Source: Secundilactobacillus paracollinoides DSM 15502 = JCM 11969
Lineage (GTDB): Bacteria > Bacillota > Bacilli > Lactobacillales > Lactobacillaceae
DNA length: 64,000 nucleotides
Reading direction: 5' to 3'
NCBI RefSeq assembly: GCF_001311135.1
Contig: NZ_BBAG01000005.1
Coordinates: forward strand, 38,420-102,419
Of this stretch, positions 26,822-36,582 are shown piece after piece; within the stretch, counting starts at the first letter, position 1; every line of letters starts with the position of its first letter. Both the position numbers and the translations under genes were made by a program. The notes under the pieces are model-generated. The model made no database searches. It saw only the letters and a list, made by a program, of their open reading frames with translations, and was not told the origin of the DNA.

Positions 26822-28010
26822 CTAGGCACGTTTGAAATGATTGCGATTTAGGACAAAACCGATGGTAATGTTGATGACCGCGAGAATCATGAGGACGATC
26901 ACAATGTCGGACCAGGAATGCGTGTGACTTTGCAGAACGCCTAACAATACGGGCTGATGCTGGCAATGAGGTAGCCGCCTGATTGGGCAGTACCGCCAAT
27001 TTGACCCGCTTCATCAGGGGTGTTGGCCAGAATTGTAATGAAACTCATTGCTAGCGAAAAGATGGCCGCGGTGGTGGCACCGAGAATCATTGTGGCAATC
27101 GTCAAAACGACGGTGCCGCTGTTGAAGAGAAACGGTGTCAGGCCGATGAGGTAGCCTAGCAGGATCAGTGTGAGGCCAATGCGAAGCTGTTTATAGCCGG
27201 TGAGAAAGCGCGGTGCCCAGTAGGAAAAGGGCACGCCGATAATTTGGAAAACACCGAAAATGAGGTTGCTGGTGGTGGCAGAAAGGCCGTGACTCGTCAG
27301 CAGACTGGGAAGCCAGGCAACCGCGCATAGTAAATCGCAGATTGGACGCCCATGAAGACCATGAGAAGCCACACAGCACTGTTTTGGTAAACGGAATGGT
27401 GGGGTGTCGCTGCTGTCTCAGTGGTTGCAGCAGATGAGGGTGCCGGCTGCGCAACTTGTTTGGGCGTGCGTAATAGGAAAATGCCCAGATAGATAACGGC
27501 GAGGAGTGCGGGGATGGAAATGAGCTGAACAGTATGCTGCCAGCCAAGGTGTTGCGCGGTAGTGGCGGTTCCACCGGCAACAATGGCCGCAAAGAGGTTC
27601 AACGATGCAGTATATAAGCCGTTCAATCGAATCTGATCCCCGGGGAACCAGGAGAGGACGAGAATCGGAATCCCAATATTCAATACGGCGATGGCGAGAC
27701 CCACAAATAGCGTTCCGATAAAAAGTAGCGTTGGCGAATAGACCCGGACAAAGTTTGCGATCGTCAGGACAATCAATCCCGTTATCAGTGTGGTGTGCAG
27801 GCCGACTTTCTTAATAATGAGACTGCCGATGGCAGAAAAAAGCCCAAAGCACAGCAGGGGAATCGATGTCAGTGAGCCAATCTGGGATGTTGAAAGTCCC
27901 AGACTGTGTTGCAACATCGTGGTCAACGGCGGAATGACAATAATGGCGATCCGCATGTTGGCGGCAATTAAAATAAGAAGCAGGGCGAAGCTGGTAAATC
28001 GTTTATGCAT
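26822..28010 (-). CDS. MFS transporter, CynX/NimT-like, two frameshifts
   Basis: A 12-helix permease of the cyanate/nitroimidazole (CynX/NimT) type. From ATG 28010 (GGAGGTTTTACG upstream) it reads MHKRFTSFALLLILIAANMR, typical of the family, then LTSIPLLCFGLFSAIGSLII. Frame breaks occur near 27315 and 26945. The missing parts VAWLPSLLTSHGLSATTSNL and the last helices ending VLNRNHFKRA lie in neighbouring frames. Repaired length is about 396 residues. The substrate is unknown. A terminator-like hairpin sits between its promoter region and the ribosome site. Confidence 0.75.
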
Positions 28011-28022
28011 CGTAAAACCTCC

Positions 28023-28069
28023 AAAAAGGGCGCAGTTCAGTAGGCGATTCTCGCCTAGCAAACTGCGCC
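28023..28069 (-). promoter_or_regulatory. Terminator-like hairpin upstream of the CynX-type permease
   Basis: On the minus strand GGCGCAGTT pairs with AACTGCGCC and TAGGCGA with TCGCCTA, followed by CTTTTT and at once by the GGAGG ribosome site. A second small hairpin CGGGA/TCCCG lies upstream (28082-28097). The arrangement suggests transcription attenuation or a riboswitch-like control, but I recognise no known aptamer. Confidence 0.6.
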
Positions 28070-28364
28070 AGTATCATGACGGGATGTGATTCCCGCTATC
28101 AGAACTTGTTTTGTATCGTTGTTCAATTTTAAAAAAGTGTAGCATAGTTTAGTGGGTCAATCAAGGTGATGAGAGACGTCTAGTGTATTTTATGCTGATT
28201 AGTGATAGTGAAATAGCCCATTTCTATATCTAATAATATGAAAACAGACAGTTTATTAATAATTGTTCGGTTATCACGTGACAAAGTGCTACTATTGACT
28301 TAACAAGCATGTCTAGGCGATGGTTCTAGACATCAGCAAACGCGTAGGTAGGGTGGTGATCACC

Positions 28365-29489
28365 ATGTTTTGGCGAAATCTATTTAGCAGCATGGCCTTT
28401 TTAACGTTTGGATTGGTTGGCTTTGCGGCGATATTTGGCAATATTGAGACGGTCAGCGAACGACTGGCGACTAAGCGACATTGGTTAAGCGTGTTTCGGC
28501 AGGAACTCGCGCTTGTAGGCTATGTGTGCGTTGCGCTCGTTGGCCTCTATTTTCTGGCACAATCATGGTGGCATCAGTCAAACGATGGAACGCTGTACTG
28601 GATCTTTATTAACGCTCAATTTTTAGTGTTGATCTACAGTAATCTCATGTTGAAATCCGTGTGGAGTTTTTTGATCGTTCAGTCGATGGGCGCCGTCATT
28701 CTTGGCGGAACCGGGTCGATGTCAGTATATACTTGGGCGGTATTCATGATTGCGGGTGCCATCATCTTTACTGAACGCCTGTATAACAGCTTTTTTGATC
28801 GGCGGCCGGTATTATACGCGATACCGCCACTACTGGTTGGCATGGGGTCGTGGTATGCCGTTTCGGTGAGCTACTATATTACCCACGCGCAGTTGCTAGT
28901 CCAGATTGTGGCTTTTCTGGTCAGCGGTTTTGGCGTGTACACCTTTAATCGACAGTTGCATAATGATCAGCGCGTTTTAGTCAAGCTGACGCAGGAAGTG
29001 CAGTACGATGCCCTGACTGGCGCTAGAAATTGGATGATGTTTCGAGATGACCTGGAACGAGCCTTTAGTAAGGTGCACCATAATCGGCAAACGTCCCTGA
29101 TCGTGTTTGACGTGGATCACTTTAAAAGTGTGAATGACACGTTTGGCCATTTAGCGGGTAATCAGGTGCTGATGGCAACGTGCAGCACCGTTCAACAGGT
29201 ACTGAGTGAAGTTGGCGCTGCTGATACCTTGTATCGAACGGGTGGCGAGGAATTCGCCATTGTGCTGGTGGACAGGACACCGGAAATGGCTAGACAAATT
29301 ACTGAACTGTGTCAAATAAGGTTGCGAAGACTGATCGTCCGTGACCAGGGCGAGCAAATTCGCATCACAGCCTCGTTTGGTGTGACAACAATGACCCGCC
29401 ATGACCGTAACGCGACAGAAGCCTTTCGAAGAGCGGATAAGAATTTGTATCAATCGAAGAGAATGGGGCGGGATAGGATTACGGTGTAG
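28365..29489 (+). CDS. Membrane diguanylate cyclase (GGDEF domain)
   Basis: Synthesises cyclic di-GMP from two GTP. The start is ATG 28365 after GGTAGGGTGGTGATCACC; an upstream ATG at 28320 lacks a ribosome site. About six hydrophobic helices occupy residues 1-195. The GGDEF domain follows: DALTGARNWMMFRDDLERAF, the metal aspartate in FDVDHFKSVNDTFGHLAGN, and the active loop GGEEF at residues 293-297. The usual inhibitory RxxD site before the loop is absent. Length is 374 residues. It is monocistronic. Such enzymes are not common in lactobacilli and no EAL domain protein is in the window. Confidence 0.85.
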   Translation: MFWRNLFSSMAFLTFGLVGFAAIFGNIETVSERLATKRHWLSVFRQELALVGYVCVALVGLYFLAQSWWHQSNDGTLYWIFINAQFLVLIYSNLMLKSVWSFLIVQSMGAVILGGTGSMSVYTWAVFMIAGAIIFTERLYNSFFDRRPVLYAIPPLLVGMGSWYAVSVSYYITHAQLLVQIVAFLVSGFGVYTFNRQLHNDQRVLVKLTQEVQYDALTGARNWMMFRDDLERAFSKVHHNRQTSLIVFDVDHFKSVNDTFGHLAGNQVLMATCSTVQQVLSEVGAADTLYRTGGEEFAIVLVDRTPEMARQITELCQIRLRRLIVRDQGEQIRITASFGVTTMTRHDRNATEAFRRADKNLYQSKRMGRDRITV

Positions 29490-29622
29490 AGAGTGGAAGC
29501 AAGCGGTTAAGGGGCGGTGTATAAGGCACTCTGGCCTAAAAGTCCGGTTCTGACTTTTAGGCCAGAGTGCCTTATACATTAGCCCCTTGCTTGCTGGAAC
29601 TCGTTTCGGCACAGCTGCCTAG
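29487..29622 (+). repeat. Gene-end palindromic repeat, copy C
   Basis: Starts at the GGDEF gene's stop codon (TAGAGAGTGGAAGC). The 27-base stem (29518-29544, starting TGTATAAGGCACTCTGG) pairs perfectly with 29552-29578 around a seven-base loop. The outer arms AAGGGGC/GCCCCTT and GCAAG/CTTGC also pair. It ends with GGAACTCGTTTCGGC. Confidence 0.9.
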
Positions 29623-29800
29623 AAAGGAGTCCGGGCCTGACTTTTTGGTCAGAGTCCGTTACACGTTAGCCCCGTGCCTTGTGGAACTCGTTTCGGCACA
29701 GCTGCCGAGAAAGGCTTGCAAGCCCTAACGTTTAGACCAGAGTGCCACATACGGTCCTCCTCGCCTACCAACGAACTTGTTCCAACACGACGCTCAAGAA
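29623..29800 (+). repeat. Two partial tandem copies of the repeat's 3-prime half
   Basis: The tail GGAACTCGTTTCGGCACAGC of copy C (29596) recurs at 29683, 87 bases on. It is followed by AGAAAGG and degenerate halves of the palindrome (CAGAGTCCGTTACACGTTAG; CAGAGTGCCACATACGGT). The 5-prime arms are missing, so these are truncated duplicates. Confidence 0.7.
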
Positions 29801-30013
29801 AGCAACTCACCAAACACCACAAACCCACAACAAAGCGAACCCAGCCAACCAAAAAATCAACACCCAAATGCCATTTAACAGCCTTTAACCCCGCGACTTT
29901 GTATTGCGCCAAAAGGTGTACTATACTAGAGTTTCAGCATCATTACGTTTAAAAGCTAGAACAACTTACGGATGGTTATCCTAGACTCTATTTCTCAAAA
30001 AGAGGTTTATATC

Positions 30014-30796
30014 ATGGTCAATCAACAATCACCAATTGGCGTTTTAGACTCTGGTGTGGGTGGTATCAGTACGTTACAGACGCTGACAAAACTACTGCCG
30101 GACGAAGATTTTATTTTTTATGGCGATTCCGCGAACGCACCATATGGCGAAAAGGATGCGACGACGGTACAGACATTGGCGAATAATGTCATCGAGACGT
30201 TACGCAATCAGGGTGTTAAGGCAATCGTGATTGCTTGCAATACGGCAACGAGCGCTGCTAAGCCGCAACTGATGACGGCCTATCCAGATATGCCCATTCT
30301 TGGTATTGAACCAGCGTTAAAAGAGGCAGTTGATGCTGGCAAACAGCATATTTTGGTGATGGGGACGCCGCTCACGATCAGTTTACCAAAGTATCGCGCT
30401 CAGGTGGCACGGTTTGCGGATCAGGCCGATATCCATTCGTTACCGTGTCCAGGATTAGCCGACCGCATTGAGCAGGGACATGCTGGACTTCTAGAAATCA
30501 CCGCCCATTTAACTGAGTTAATGGCGCCGGTGGTCAACGAACCCATTGATGGCGTTGTGTTGGGGTGCACACATTATCCGTTTATCGGAAAACTCATTCA
30601 GGCCCAGTTTGACCACCACGTTGACCTTTATACAGGGTACGAGGGGTTGACCAATTATTTGAAACGACAACTGGCTGACCATGATCTATTACGGTCGGGG
30701 CATACCAAACAGTCGGTGACCTTTATGAGCAGTCGTGACACACCAGCTGAACTGGCATTGTACCAGCAATTGTTTGCAAATGGGATTGGCCTTTAA
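30014..30796 (+). CDS. murI: Glutamate racemase
   Basis: Interconverts L- and D-glutamate to supply D-glutamate for peptidoglycan. The start is ATG 30014 after AGAGGTTTATATC. The 260-residue protein has the family motifs IGVLDSGVGGISTL at the N-terminus, YGDSANAPYGEK, the first catalytic cysteine in IACNTATS (about residue 75) and the second in LGCTHYPF (about residue 185). Length is normal and the frame is intact. It stands alone with its own terminator and is almost surely essential. Confidence 0.95.
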   Translation: MVNQQSPIGVLDSGVGGISTLQTLTKLLPDEDFIFYGDSANAPYGEKDATTVQTLANNVIETLRNQGVKAIVIACNTATSAAKPQLMTAYPDMPILGIEPALKEAVDAGKQHILVMGTPLTISLPKYRAQVARFADQADIHSLPCPGLADRIEQGHAGLLEITAHLTELMAPVVNEPIDGVVLGCTHYPFIGKLIQAQFDHHVDLYTGYEGLTNYLKRQLADHDLLRSGHTKQSVTFMSSRDTPAELALYQQLFANGIGL

Positions 30797-30802
30797 CTAT
30801 CA

Positions 30803-30844
30803 AAAAAGACGTTTTCGCAGTGTTAAATCGCGAACGCCTTTTTT
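30803..30844. terminator. Bidirectional terminator
   Basis: AAAAAAGACGTTTTCGC and GCGAACGCCTTTTTT form a stem with one mismatch. It ends murI on + and the copper ATPase gene on -. Confidence 0.8.
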
Positions 30845-30850
30845 GTTGGC

Positions 30851-32782
30851 TTAATCAAGCTGGACGTGATGCTTTGGCTTGATTTTAGCTTTGTTTAGTA
30901 GGACTGAACTGGTAACAACGGAAAGTGAGCTGAATGCCATAGCCAACCCAGCAAGTTCGGGGCTCAGACTGATACCGATGAAGTAGAAGAGACCGGCAGC
31001 AACCGGAATGCCAAGCACGTTATAAACGAATGCCCAAAAGAGATTGAGTTTGATCCGGTTAAACGTTTTTTTACTCAGTGCCAAAGCCCGGTCGACATCA
31101 CGCAGATCGTTTTTAACAAGAACGATGCCGCCTGAATCAATGGCAATATCAGTTCCGGAACCCATGACGATCCCAACATCGGCAGTTGTCAGCGCGGGGG
31201 CGTCGTTGATGCCATCCCCTACGAAGGCGACTTTGCCGCTCTTTTGCAGTTCGGCGATGTGGTCGGCCTTATCGCCAGGAAGCACATCGGCGATAACGTC
31301 ATCAATACCAACTTCATTAGCAACTGCTTGTGCGACCCGCTGATTATCGCCGGTGAGCATCACAGTTTTAAGTCCCCGTGCCTTGAGGTCGGCAACGGCT
31401 TCTTGTGACGTTGCCTTTGGGACATCCTGAATGGCAATCAAGCCGATCACTGTTTGATCAAGGCCAACCAGAACCACTGTCTTGGCCTCATTTTGTAAGG
31501 TGACCATTTGCGCTCTCAAGTCATCGCTAAAGGTGAGGTCCTGTGCGAGTTTATCGTTACCAACAACGCCGCTTTGACCGTTGAGTTGCGCTTCAACACC
31601 CTTACCTTCGATGGCTTTAAAATTGTTGGTGGCGCTGAGGGTGATGTTATCCGCCTTAGCACGATCCAGGATAGCGGCAGCAAGCGGATGTTCGGAGTCT
31701 TCTTCCAAACTTGCGGCGATGCTCAGCACTTGTTTGGTGTCGCCAACGATGTCAGTCACTTGAGGTTTGCCAACTGTGATGGTTCCTGTTTTATCAAACA
31801 CGACAGTTTGAATATCATTGACGGCTTCCAAAACGGTGCCGTCTTTAATGAGGATCCCCATTTTAGCACCGCGACCGGTGCCAACCATGAGTGCGGTGGG
31901 GGTTGCTAACCCAAGCGCACATGGGCAGGCGATGACAACCACAGAAACAGCGAAGATCAACGCATTCGCAACACTTGCACCTAAGAAGACGTACCAAACG
32001 AGAAACGTTAGAATTGCCAGAATCAAGACAATCGGAACAAAAATATCGGAGACTTTATCCGTTAAATTTTGAATGGGTGCGTGGCTATTTTGTGCTTTTT
32101 TGACCAGTTCAACGATTTGTGACAGCATGGTGTCTTCACCGATTTTGCTGGCTTTGAAGGTGAACGTCCCGTTACCGTTGATGGTGGCACCGATAACGGC
32201 GTCGTCCGTCTTCTTTTCAACGGGCATACTTTCACCAGTGACCATTGATTCATCCACACTTGACACACCTTCAGTGATCACACCATCAACGGGAATCTTT
32301 TGTCCTGGCTTAACCCGAATAAAGTCGCCGACCACAACCTCAGAAAGCGGGATCTTGGTAAATTGACCGTTACGCAGGACTTCGGCATCCTTAGCTTGAA
32401 GGTTGGCAAGTTTTTCAACAGCGTTCGAGGCATTGTTTCGCATGCGCTCTTCAAAGACTTGTCCCAGTAAAACGAAAGTTGTGACGAAGGCGGCACTTTC
32501 AAAGAACACGTCTTGATGGGTAATCATGGCATAAATGCTGTAGACGTAGGCCGTTACTGTCCCAATCGCAACGAGCGTATCCATGTTGGAGTGGTGTTTT
32601 GTAAAAGAGGCCCAAGCACTTTCCCAAAACGGTCGAGCGGAAATTAACATAATCAACGTTGTGAGCACCAACTCGGTCCATGCACCACCCGGTAAATTCC
32701 AGCCAAATGGCATTAGGATCATGTTGGCCAACATTGGTAGTGAGAGGATCAGTGAGATCCAAAAACGTTGGCTGATACTCAT
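30851..32782 (-). CDS. copA: Copper-translocating P1B-type ATPase
   Basis: Exports copper(I) at the cost of ATP. The 643-residue protein has eight membrane helices, the actuator motif TGES, the transport motif ACPCALG in helix 6, the phosphorylation site DKTGTIT and the hinge [10 protein letters not shown]. It lacks any N-terminal CxxC heavy-metal domain; its place is taken by two separate cupredoxin proteins encoded just upstream. Its ATG overlaps the stop of the preceding cupredoxin gene (ATGA), so the two are translationally coupled. The operon starts at a CopY-type promoter at 33467-33517. The frame is intact. CopB is a possible alternative name. Confidence 0.9.
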   Translation of the reverse strand: MSISQRFWISLILSLPMLANMILMPFGWNLPGGAWTELVLTTLIMLISARPFWESAWASFTKHHSNMDTLVAIGTVTAYVYSIYAMITHQDVFFESAAFVTTFVLLGQVFEERMRNNASNAVEKLANLQAKDAEVLRNGQFTKIPLSEVVVGDFIRVKPGQKIPVDGVITEGVSSVDESMVTGESMPVEKKTDDAVIGATINGNGTFTFKASKIGEDTMLSQIVELVKKAQNSHAPIQNLTDKVSDIFVPIVLILAILTFLVWYVFLGASVANALIFAVSVVVIACPCALGLATPTALMVGTGRGAKMGILIKDGTVLEAVNDIQTVVFDKTGTITVGKPQVTDIVGDTKQVLSIAASLEEDSEHPLAAAILDRAKADNITLSATNNFKAIEGKGVEAQLNGQSGVVGNDKLAQDLTFSDDLRAQMVTLQNEAKTVVLVGLDQTVIGLIAIQDVPKATSQEAVADLKARGLKTVMLTGDNQRVAQAVANEVGIDDVIADVLPGDKADHIAELQKSGKVAFVGDGINDAPALTTADVGIVMGSGTDIAIDSGGIVLVKNDLRDVDRALALSKKTFNRIKLNLFWAFVYNVLGIPVAAGLFYFIGISLSPELAGLAMAFSSLSVVTSSVLLNKAKIKPKHHVQLD

Positions 32783-33054
32783 GGTTCAATGACCATCTTT
32801 CCGTGAAACATGTCCATGCCGCAACTAAAGTCAAATTCGCCAGTTTTACTGGTATCGATAGTGACCGTTTTGGTTTCATTGAGTGGCAATTCTTCTTCAA
32901 AGTTCAACGCCTTAGAATGGACAACGTCTAAACAGCCCTGATCATTCGTCCGGGTAAAGCTGAGTTCTGCAGGAATCCCTTGGTGCAGGGTAATCGTTTC
33001 TGGTTTGTAGCCGCCTGCGACTTCGACTGTTGCTTGTTGTTTGTTTTCGCTCAT
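32779..33054 (-). CDS. Soluble cupredoxin-domain protein
   Basis: A 91-residue copper-binding domain without signal or membrane segment: [20 protein letters not shown], a cysteine in [10 protein letters not shown], and the C-terminal cluster [16 protein letters not shown] with Cys, Met and His as likely copper(I) ligands. Two adjacent ATGs follow GGAGGACATT; the second (33054) has the better spacing. The stop overlaps the ATPase start. In Streptococcus pneumoniae CopA carries a similar domain fused to its N-terminus; here it is a separate gene, probably handing copper to the ATPase. Confidence 0.8.
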   Translation of the reverse strand: MSENKQQATVEVAGGYKPETITLHQGIPAELSFTRTNDQGCLDVVHSKALNFEEELPLNETKTVTIDTSKTGEFDFSCGMDMFHGKMVIEP

Positions 33055-33069
33055 CATAATGTCCTCCAA

Positions 33070-33441
33070 TTATTTAATGATCAATTTGCCATGAAACATA
33101 TCCATGCCGCAAGCCCACTGGTATTCACCCGGCTTGGTAGTGTCGATGGTGATGGCTTCTTTTTGGTTCCGCGGCAGTTCCTGGTTGATGCCAAAGTCGC
33201 TGAAGACAACTCGGTCTAAACAACTTGATGCATCTTTTCTGGTGAAGTTCAGGATGGCCGGCACGCCTTGTTTTAAGACGACCGTTTCCGGTGAGTAGCC
33301 ACCGTTGACTTCAATATCAATTTCTTGTTGCTGATCTTGAACATCAGCAGCGACCTCTTCAGTGGTATGTTTACCGAAAAACCACCAGACGATAAAGCCG
33401 ATAACTGCTAGACCAACGATTAAAACACTTATTTTAAGCAT
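33070..33441 (-). CDS. Membrane-anchored cupredoxin (CupA-like)
   Basis: A 123-residue protein with one N-terminal membrane helix (ISVLIVGLAVIGFIVWWFFG), a short acidic linker and a cupredoxin domain: NGGYSPETVVLKQGVPAILN, SSCLDRVVF and [15 protein letters not shown]. The layout matches the pneumococcal copper chaperone CupA. The soluble paralogue downstream shares the CGMDMFHGK motif, so they arose by duplication. It is the first gene of the copper operon, 17 to 50 bp from the CopY-type boxes, and is followed by the second cupredoxin after about 15 bp. Confidence 0.85.
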   Translation of the reverse strand: MLKISVLIVGLAVIGFIVWWFFGKHTTEEVAADVQDQQQEIDIEVNGGYSPETVVLKQGVPAILNFTRKDASSCLDRVVFSDFGINQELPRNQKEAITIDTTKPGEYQWACGMDMFHGKLIIK

Positions 33442-33466
33442 GGTGTTTCCTCCTTTTTACATGGAC

Positions 33467-33517
33467 TACATATGTAAACTATGAACATAGCATAATCCCG
33501 AAGTTTACAAATGTCAA
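33467..33517 (-). promoter_or_regulatory. Copper operon promoter with two CopY-type boxes
   Basis: On the minus strand TTGACA (33517-33512), 17 bases, TATGCT (33494-33489). A perfect cop box TACATATGTA lies at 33467-33476, downstream of the start site, and an imperfect one TACAAATGTC at 33506-33515 overlaps the -35. The consensus is TACANNTGTA. No CopY gene is in the window. Confidence 0.85.
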
Positions 33518-33693
33518 CAGTAAAGATATAAACAACTGTCATTATTGTTCCGACGGGGACTTGTTCTAAATTAACTTCCATTATCGCGTCATTGTGGTGA
33601 CCTGCCAATTGGGGAATTGCCCAATTTATTTAAAGGTGGCAAGTAACGGAATAGGATTGTGGCTGCTAGCACGTCTCTGTGCGGATAAAGTAA

Positions 33694-33737
33694 AGCACCC
33701 ACTTGGCTGAGGGGGATGCTCAGTCCAAGTGGGTGCT
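33694..33737 (-). terminator. Terminator of the phosphonate operon
   Basis: AGCACCCACTTGG and CCAAGTGGGTGCT pair perfectly with an inner GAG/CTC. On the minus strand the hairpin is followed by TTTACTTT. It lies about 65 bases beyond the stop of the PhnX-PhnW gene. Confidence 0.8.
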
Positions 33738-33802
33738 GGGAGGGTTATAGGGGTGGTGATCATCCTTAATACAGTGGGGGACTGTGGATGAGGGGATGGG
33801 TA

Positions 33803-35695
33803 CTATTGTGCGACAGTGAGGTGTAATTCTTGTGTCGTATAGTCAGTGATAATTTGTAGAAGTCGAGTCACATCGGCTTTACTAATGTCACCAATGTTGC
33901 CGATTCGGAAACTGTCTGCCTTAGAGACCTTACCTGGGTAGATAAGGAAGCCGCGGTCTTTAAGGTAGTTGTAAAAGGCCCGAAAATCGAAGTCGTCTGT
34001 AGGATAGAGGAATGAGGTAATGATTGGTGATTGAACGGCCTCGGCAATCACGACCTGATAGCCCAGAGCAAGGAGTCCCTCACGGATGAGTTGTTCATTT
34101 TTTTGGTAGCGCCGGAAACGAACGGTGATGCCACCTTCGTCGGCCAATTCGCGCAGGGCTTGAGCAAAGGCATAAACCACGTGGTTGGTGACGTAAAGCG
34201 CCACTTACCGTCATGTTCTTCAAACGTCTTGTACTGATCATAGAGGTCCAGTGAGAGTGACCGTGCTTGGTATTGCGTCGTTTCTAAAGTTGCTCGTTTA
34301 GCAAGGACGATACTAAAGCCTGGGACACCCTGAATACACTTGTTAGAACTCGTAATGAGGTAATCTGCTTGTAGCGCAGTGAGATCGATTGGCACGCCAC
34401 CAAAGCTCGACATAGCATCCACGATGGTCACAATGTGCCGCTCTTGCAATTCTGGAAGAATGGTCTCGATCGGGTTTAAGATGCCAGTCGTTGTCTCGCA
34501 ATGCACCATTGCAAAATGGGTGATTTCTGGGTGGGCATTTAACATCGTTGCAACCAAGTCATGGGTAATCGGTTCAGTTTCAGACACCTTCAGATCAACA
34601 TGTGCGATGTTCAGGTAATCGGCCATTTGCATCATTCGTTCGCCGTATGCACCATTTGCAGCAATCAGTAGGGTGGCATTTTGTTTCGGAATGGCGGTTC
34701 CCAGAGTGGCCTCAACGCCAAACGATCAGCTTCCTTGCATCAGAACGGCTGTGTAGTCTTTTTGGCGGGCGTTTGCGATGGCGACCAATTCATGACGAAC
34801 CCATTGTGTGAGTTCTTTGTAATCGTCATCCCAGGTGCCGTGGTCGGCTTGCATACTAGCCTTCACCGTTGCTGTTGTTGTGAGCGGACCTGGTGTCAGG
34901 AGCAACGGGGTTGCTTGTTGATGATCGTTGAGGGATTCAATCATTGGAATCAGGTCGGCAATGTTGTTGATCACAGCATCGGCACCTGCTTCTTTGAGAA
35001 TGGCAGCTGCTTGCATCCGGCGCATATCCTGGTCCTGAATTGGTAGTTGGGTAAATTGTGTTTCAGACAGGTCGATGAGACTGCTGCCTTCAGTTACGCC
35101 AACAGAAATGGCGCCAGCATTCTTTCCTTCTAAAATATCGCTAACAGAGTCGCCGATCTTGATGATCTTTGATGGATCAGATAAGCCTAATTTAGTCATG
35201 GCGAGTTGCAACATATCGGGAGCTGGACGGCGACATGGTCGGTCTGTTCAGATGTGATGTTGTAAGCCGGGCGGTAGCTTGACGCGCTGCTTCAGGTAAG
35301 ACTTGATCCAGCATTGCCTGCGTGTATCCCGTAGTGGTCGCAAGCTTGATGTTGTGGTCTTCCGCAAAGGCAATTAAGTCGTTCATCCCAGGCTTTAACG
35401 TTGCCGTTTCTGCCAGAACAGCCTTGACTTCAGTTTGAAACTGACTGTAAATGCGTTTGCCTGCCTCGGTTAAGGGGACATCAGCTTGATGCTCCTGCCA
35501 ACTTGCCTGAATGTCAGGGTCGTTCAGCATTTTTTGAATATGAGTCTGCTTATCAAGGCCCATGTCCTGTCGGATGAGCGGTTCACTGATCGTGATACCA
35601 AAGTGCGCAAACGCCTTTTTAAAGGATGATACTGGTGCCAGACAACCATAGTCGATGGTGGTGCCGGCCCAGTCTAAAACAAGTGCTTCGATCAT
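33803..35695 (-). CDS. phnXW: Fused phosphonoacetaldehyde hydrolase / 2-aminoethylphosphonate transaminase, frameshifted
   Basis: A two-enzyme protein breaking down 2-aminoethylphosphonate. The N-terminal PhnX half (HAD fold; MIEALVLDWAGTTIDYG, KLATTTGYTQAML, KIGDSVSDILEGKNAG) cleaves phosphonoacetaldehyde to acetaldehyde and phosphate. It runs on through NDHQQATPLLLTPGPLTTTA into the PhnW half, a PLP transaminase with the lysine in SSNKCIQGVPG, converting aminoethylphosphonate and pyruvate to phosphonoacetaldehyde and alanine. The join is in one open frame, so the fusion is real. Frame breaks near 35235, 34735 and 34205 interrupt it. Repaired length is about 630 residues, the sum of the two families. 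Confidence 0.9.
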
Positions 35696-35721
35696 GAGAG
35701 ATCCTCCTATTGGTGAGTGAG

Positions 35722-36582
35722 TTATTGGTTGCCCATTACGCGCTTACGCAGTTGGTAAGAGGCAATTTCAAGCAGGATGGCGAAGACGAGAATCAGGTAG
35801 ACAATAACGCCCACTTCGTGAAAATTAAAGTAGAAGCTGCTGGACATGAAGAGCTGGTAGCCAATGCCGCCAGCACCGGCGGCTGCCCCTACAGCGACCG
35901 CGTCCGCAAAGTTAATTTCAAAGCGGATAAACGTCCAACTTAGAAAACTTGGGATGAAGTTAGGAATCAACGCTTGGCGAATAATCGGCCCATTTTTGAG
36001 CCCCATTGCGCGCATGGTCTCAATGGCGTCTGGTGCGAGTTCGTCCATACTGTCGGTGTAGACCTTAGTGAGATAGGCAACACTGAGAAATGTGAGGCCG
36101 ATAACTGCGGCGTTGGCACCAAGACCAAAAACGACACTGTAGATCAGTACCCACAAAACGTTAGGAATCGCCCGGATCAACGCCATAAAACTTTGAATGC
36201 CTAATCCGATCCAAGCTGGAACAAATTGGCGAAAGCTGATCACAGCCAAGCCAAAAGCGATAATCGCACCAAGCATTGTTGTTAAAAGGGCGAGCAGCAC
36301 ACTTTCTAACAGTGCTTGTAACAACTGGACAAACGTTGTGTTACTTAGCGCGGGATGGAAAAACATAATCTGAATGTTTTGAAGGAACGTTTGACTTGCT
36401 GCAAGCAGGTCAAGCTGTTCGGGTACCATGGTGGGTAAGGTTGTTAGTGTGAGGTACGCGAGTGCGAGAAGGGTGAGGTAAATGGTCACGCGGCGGCGAT
36501 CTCTAAACCGTAATGGCACTTTAAATTGCGGTCCCTGAGCCATTGGGGTGGGCATTGTGAGTTGCTTTTCTGGTTTGATCAT
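35722..36582 (-). CDS. phnE: Phosphonate ABC transporter permease
   Basis: Membrane subunit of the phosphonate importer. The 286-residue protein has a cytoplasmic N-terminus, six helices and the permease signature near residues 195-230 (DAIETMRAMGLKNGPIIRQA, then LIPNFIPSFLSW). Other family marks are IRAIPNVLWVLIYSVVFGLG and DAVAVGAAAGAGGIG. Its start overlaps the stop of the upstream phnE gene as ATGA, showing coupling. It is followed by phnXW. The two permeases probably form a heterodimer with PhnC. The frame is intact. Confidence 0.9.
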   Translation of the reverse strand: MIKPEKQLTMPTPMAQGPQFKVPLRFRDRRRVTIYLTLLALAYLTLTTLPTMVPEQLDLLAASQTFLQNIQIMFFHPALSNTTFVQLLQALLESVLLALLTTMLGAIIAFGLAVISFRQFVPAWIGLGIQSFMALIRAIPNVLWVLIYSVVFGLGANAAVIGLTFLSVAYLTKVYTDSMDELAPDAIETMRAMGLKNGPIIRQALIPNFIPSFLSWTFIRFEINFADAVAVGAAAGAGGIGYQLFMSSSFYFNFHEVGVIVYLILVFAILLEIASYQLRKRVMGNQ

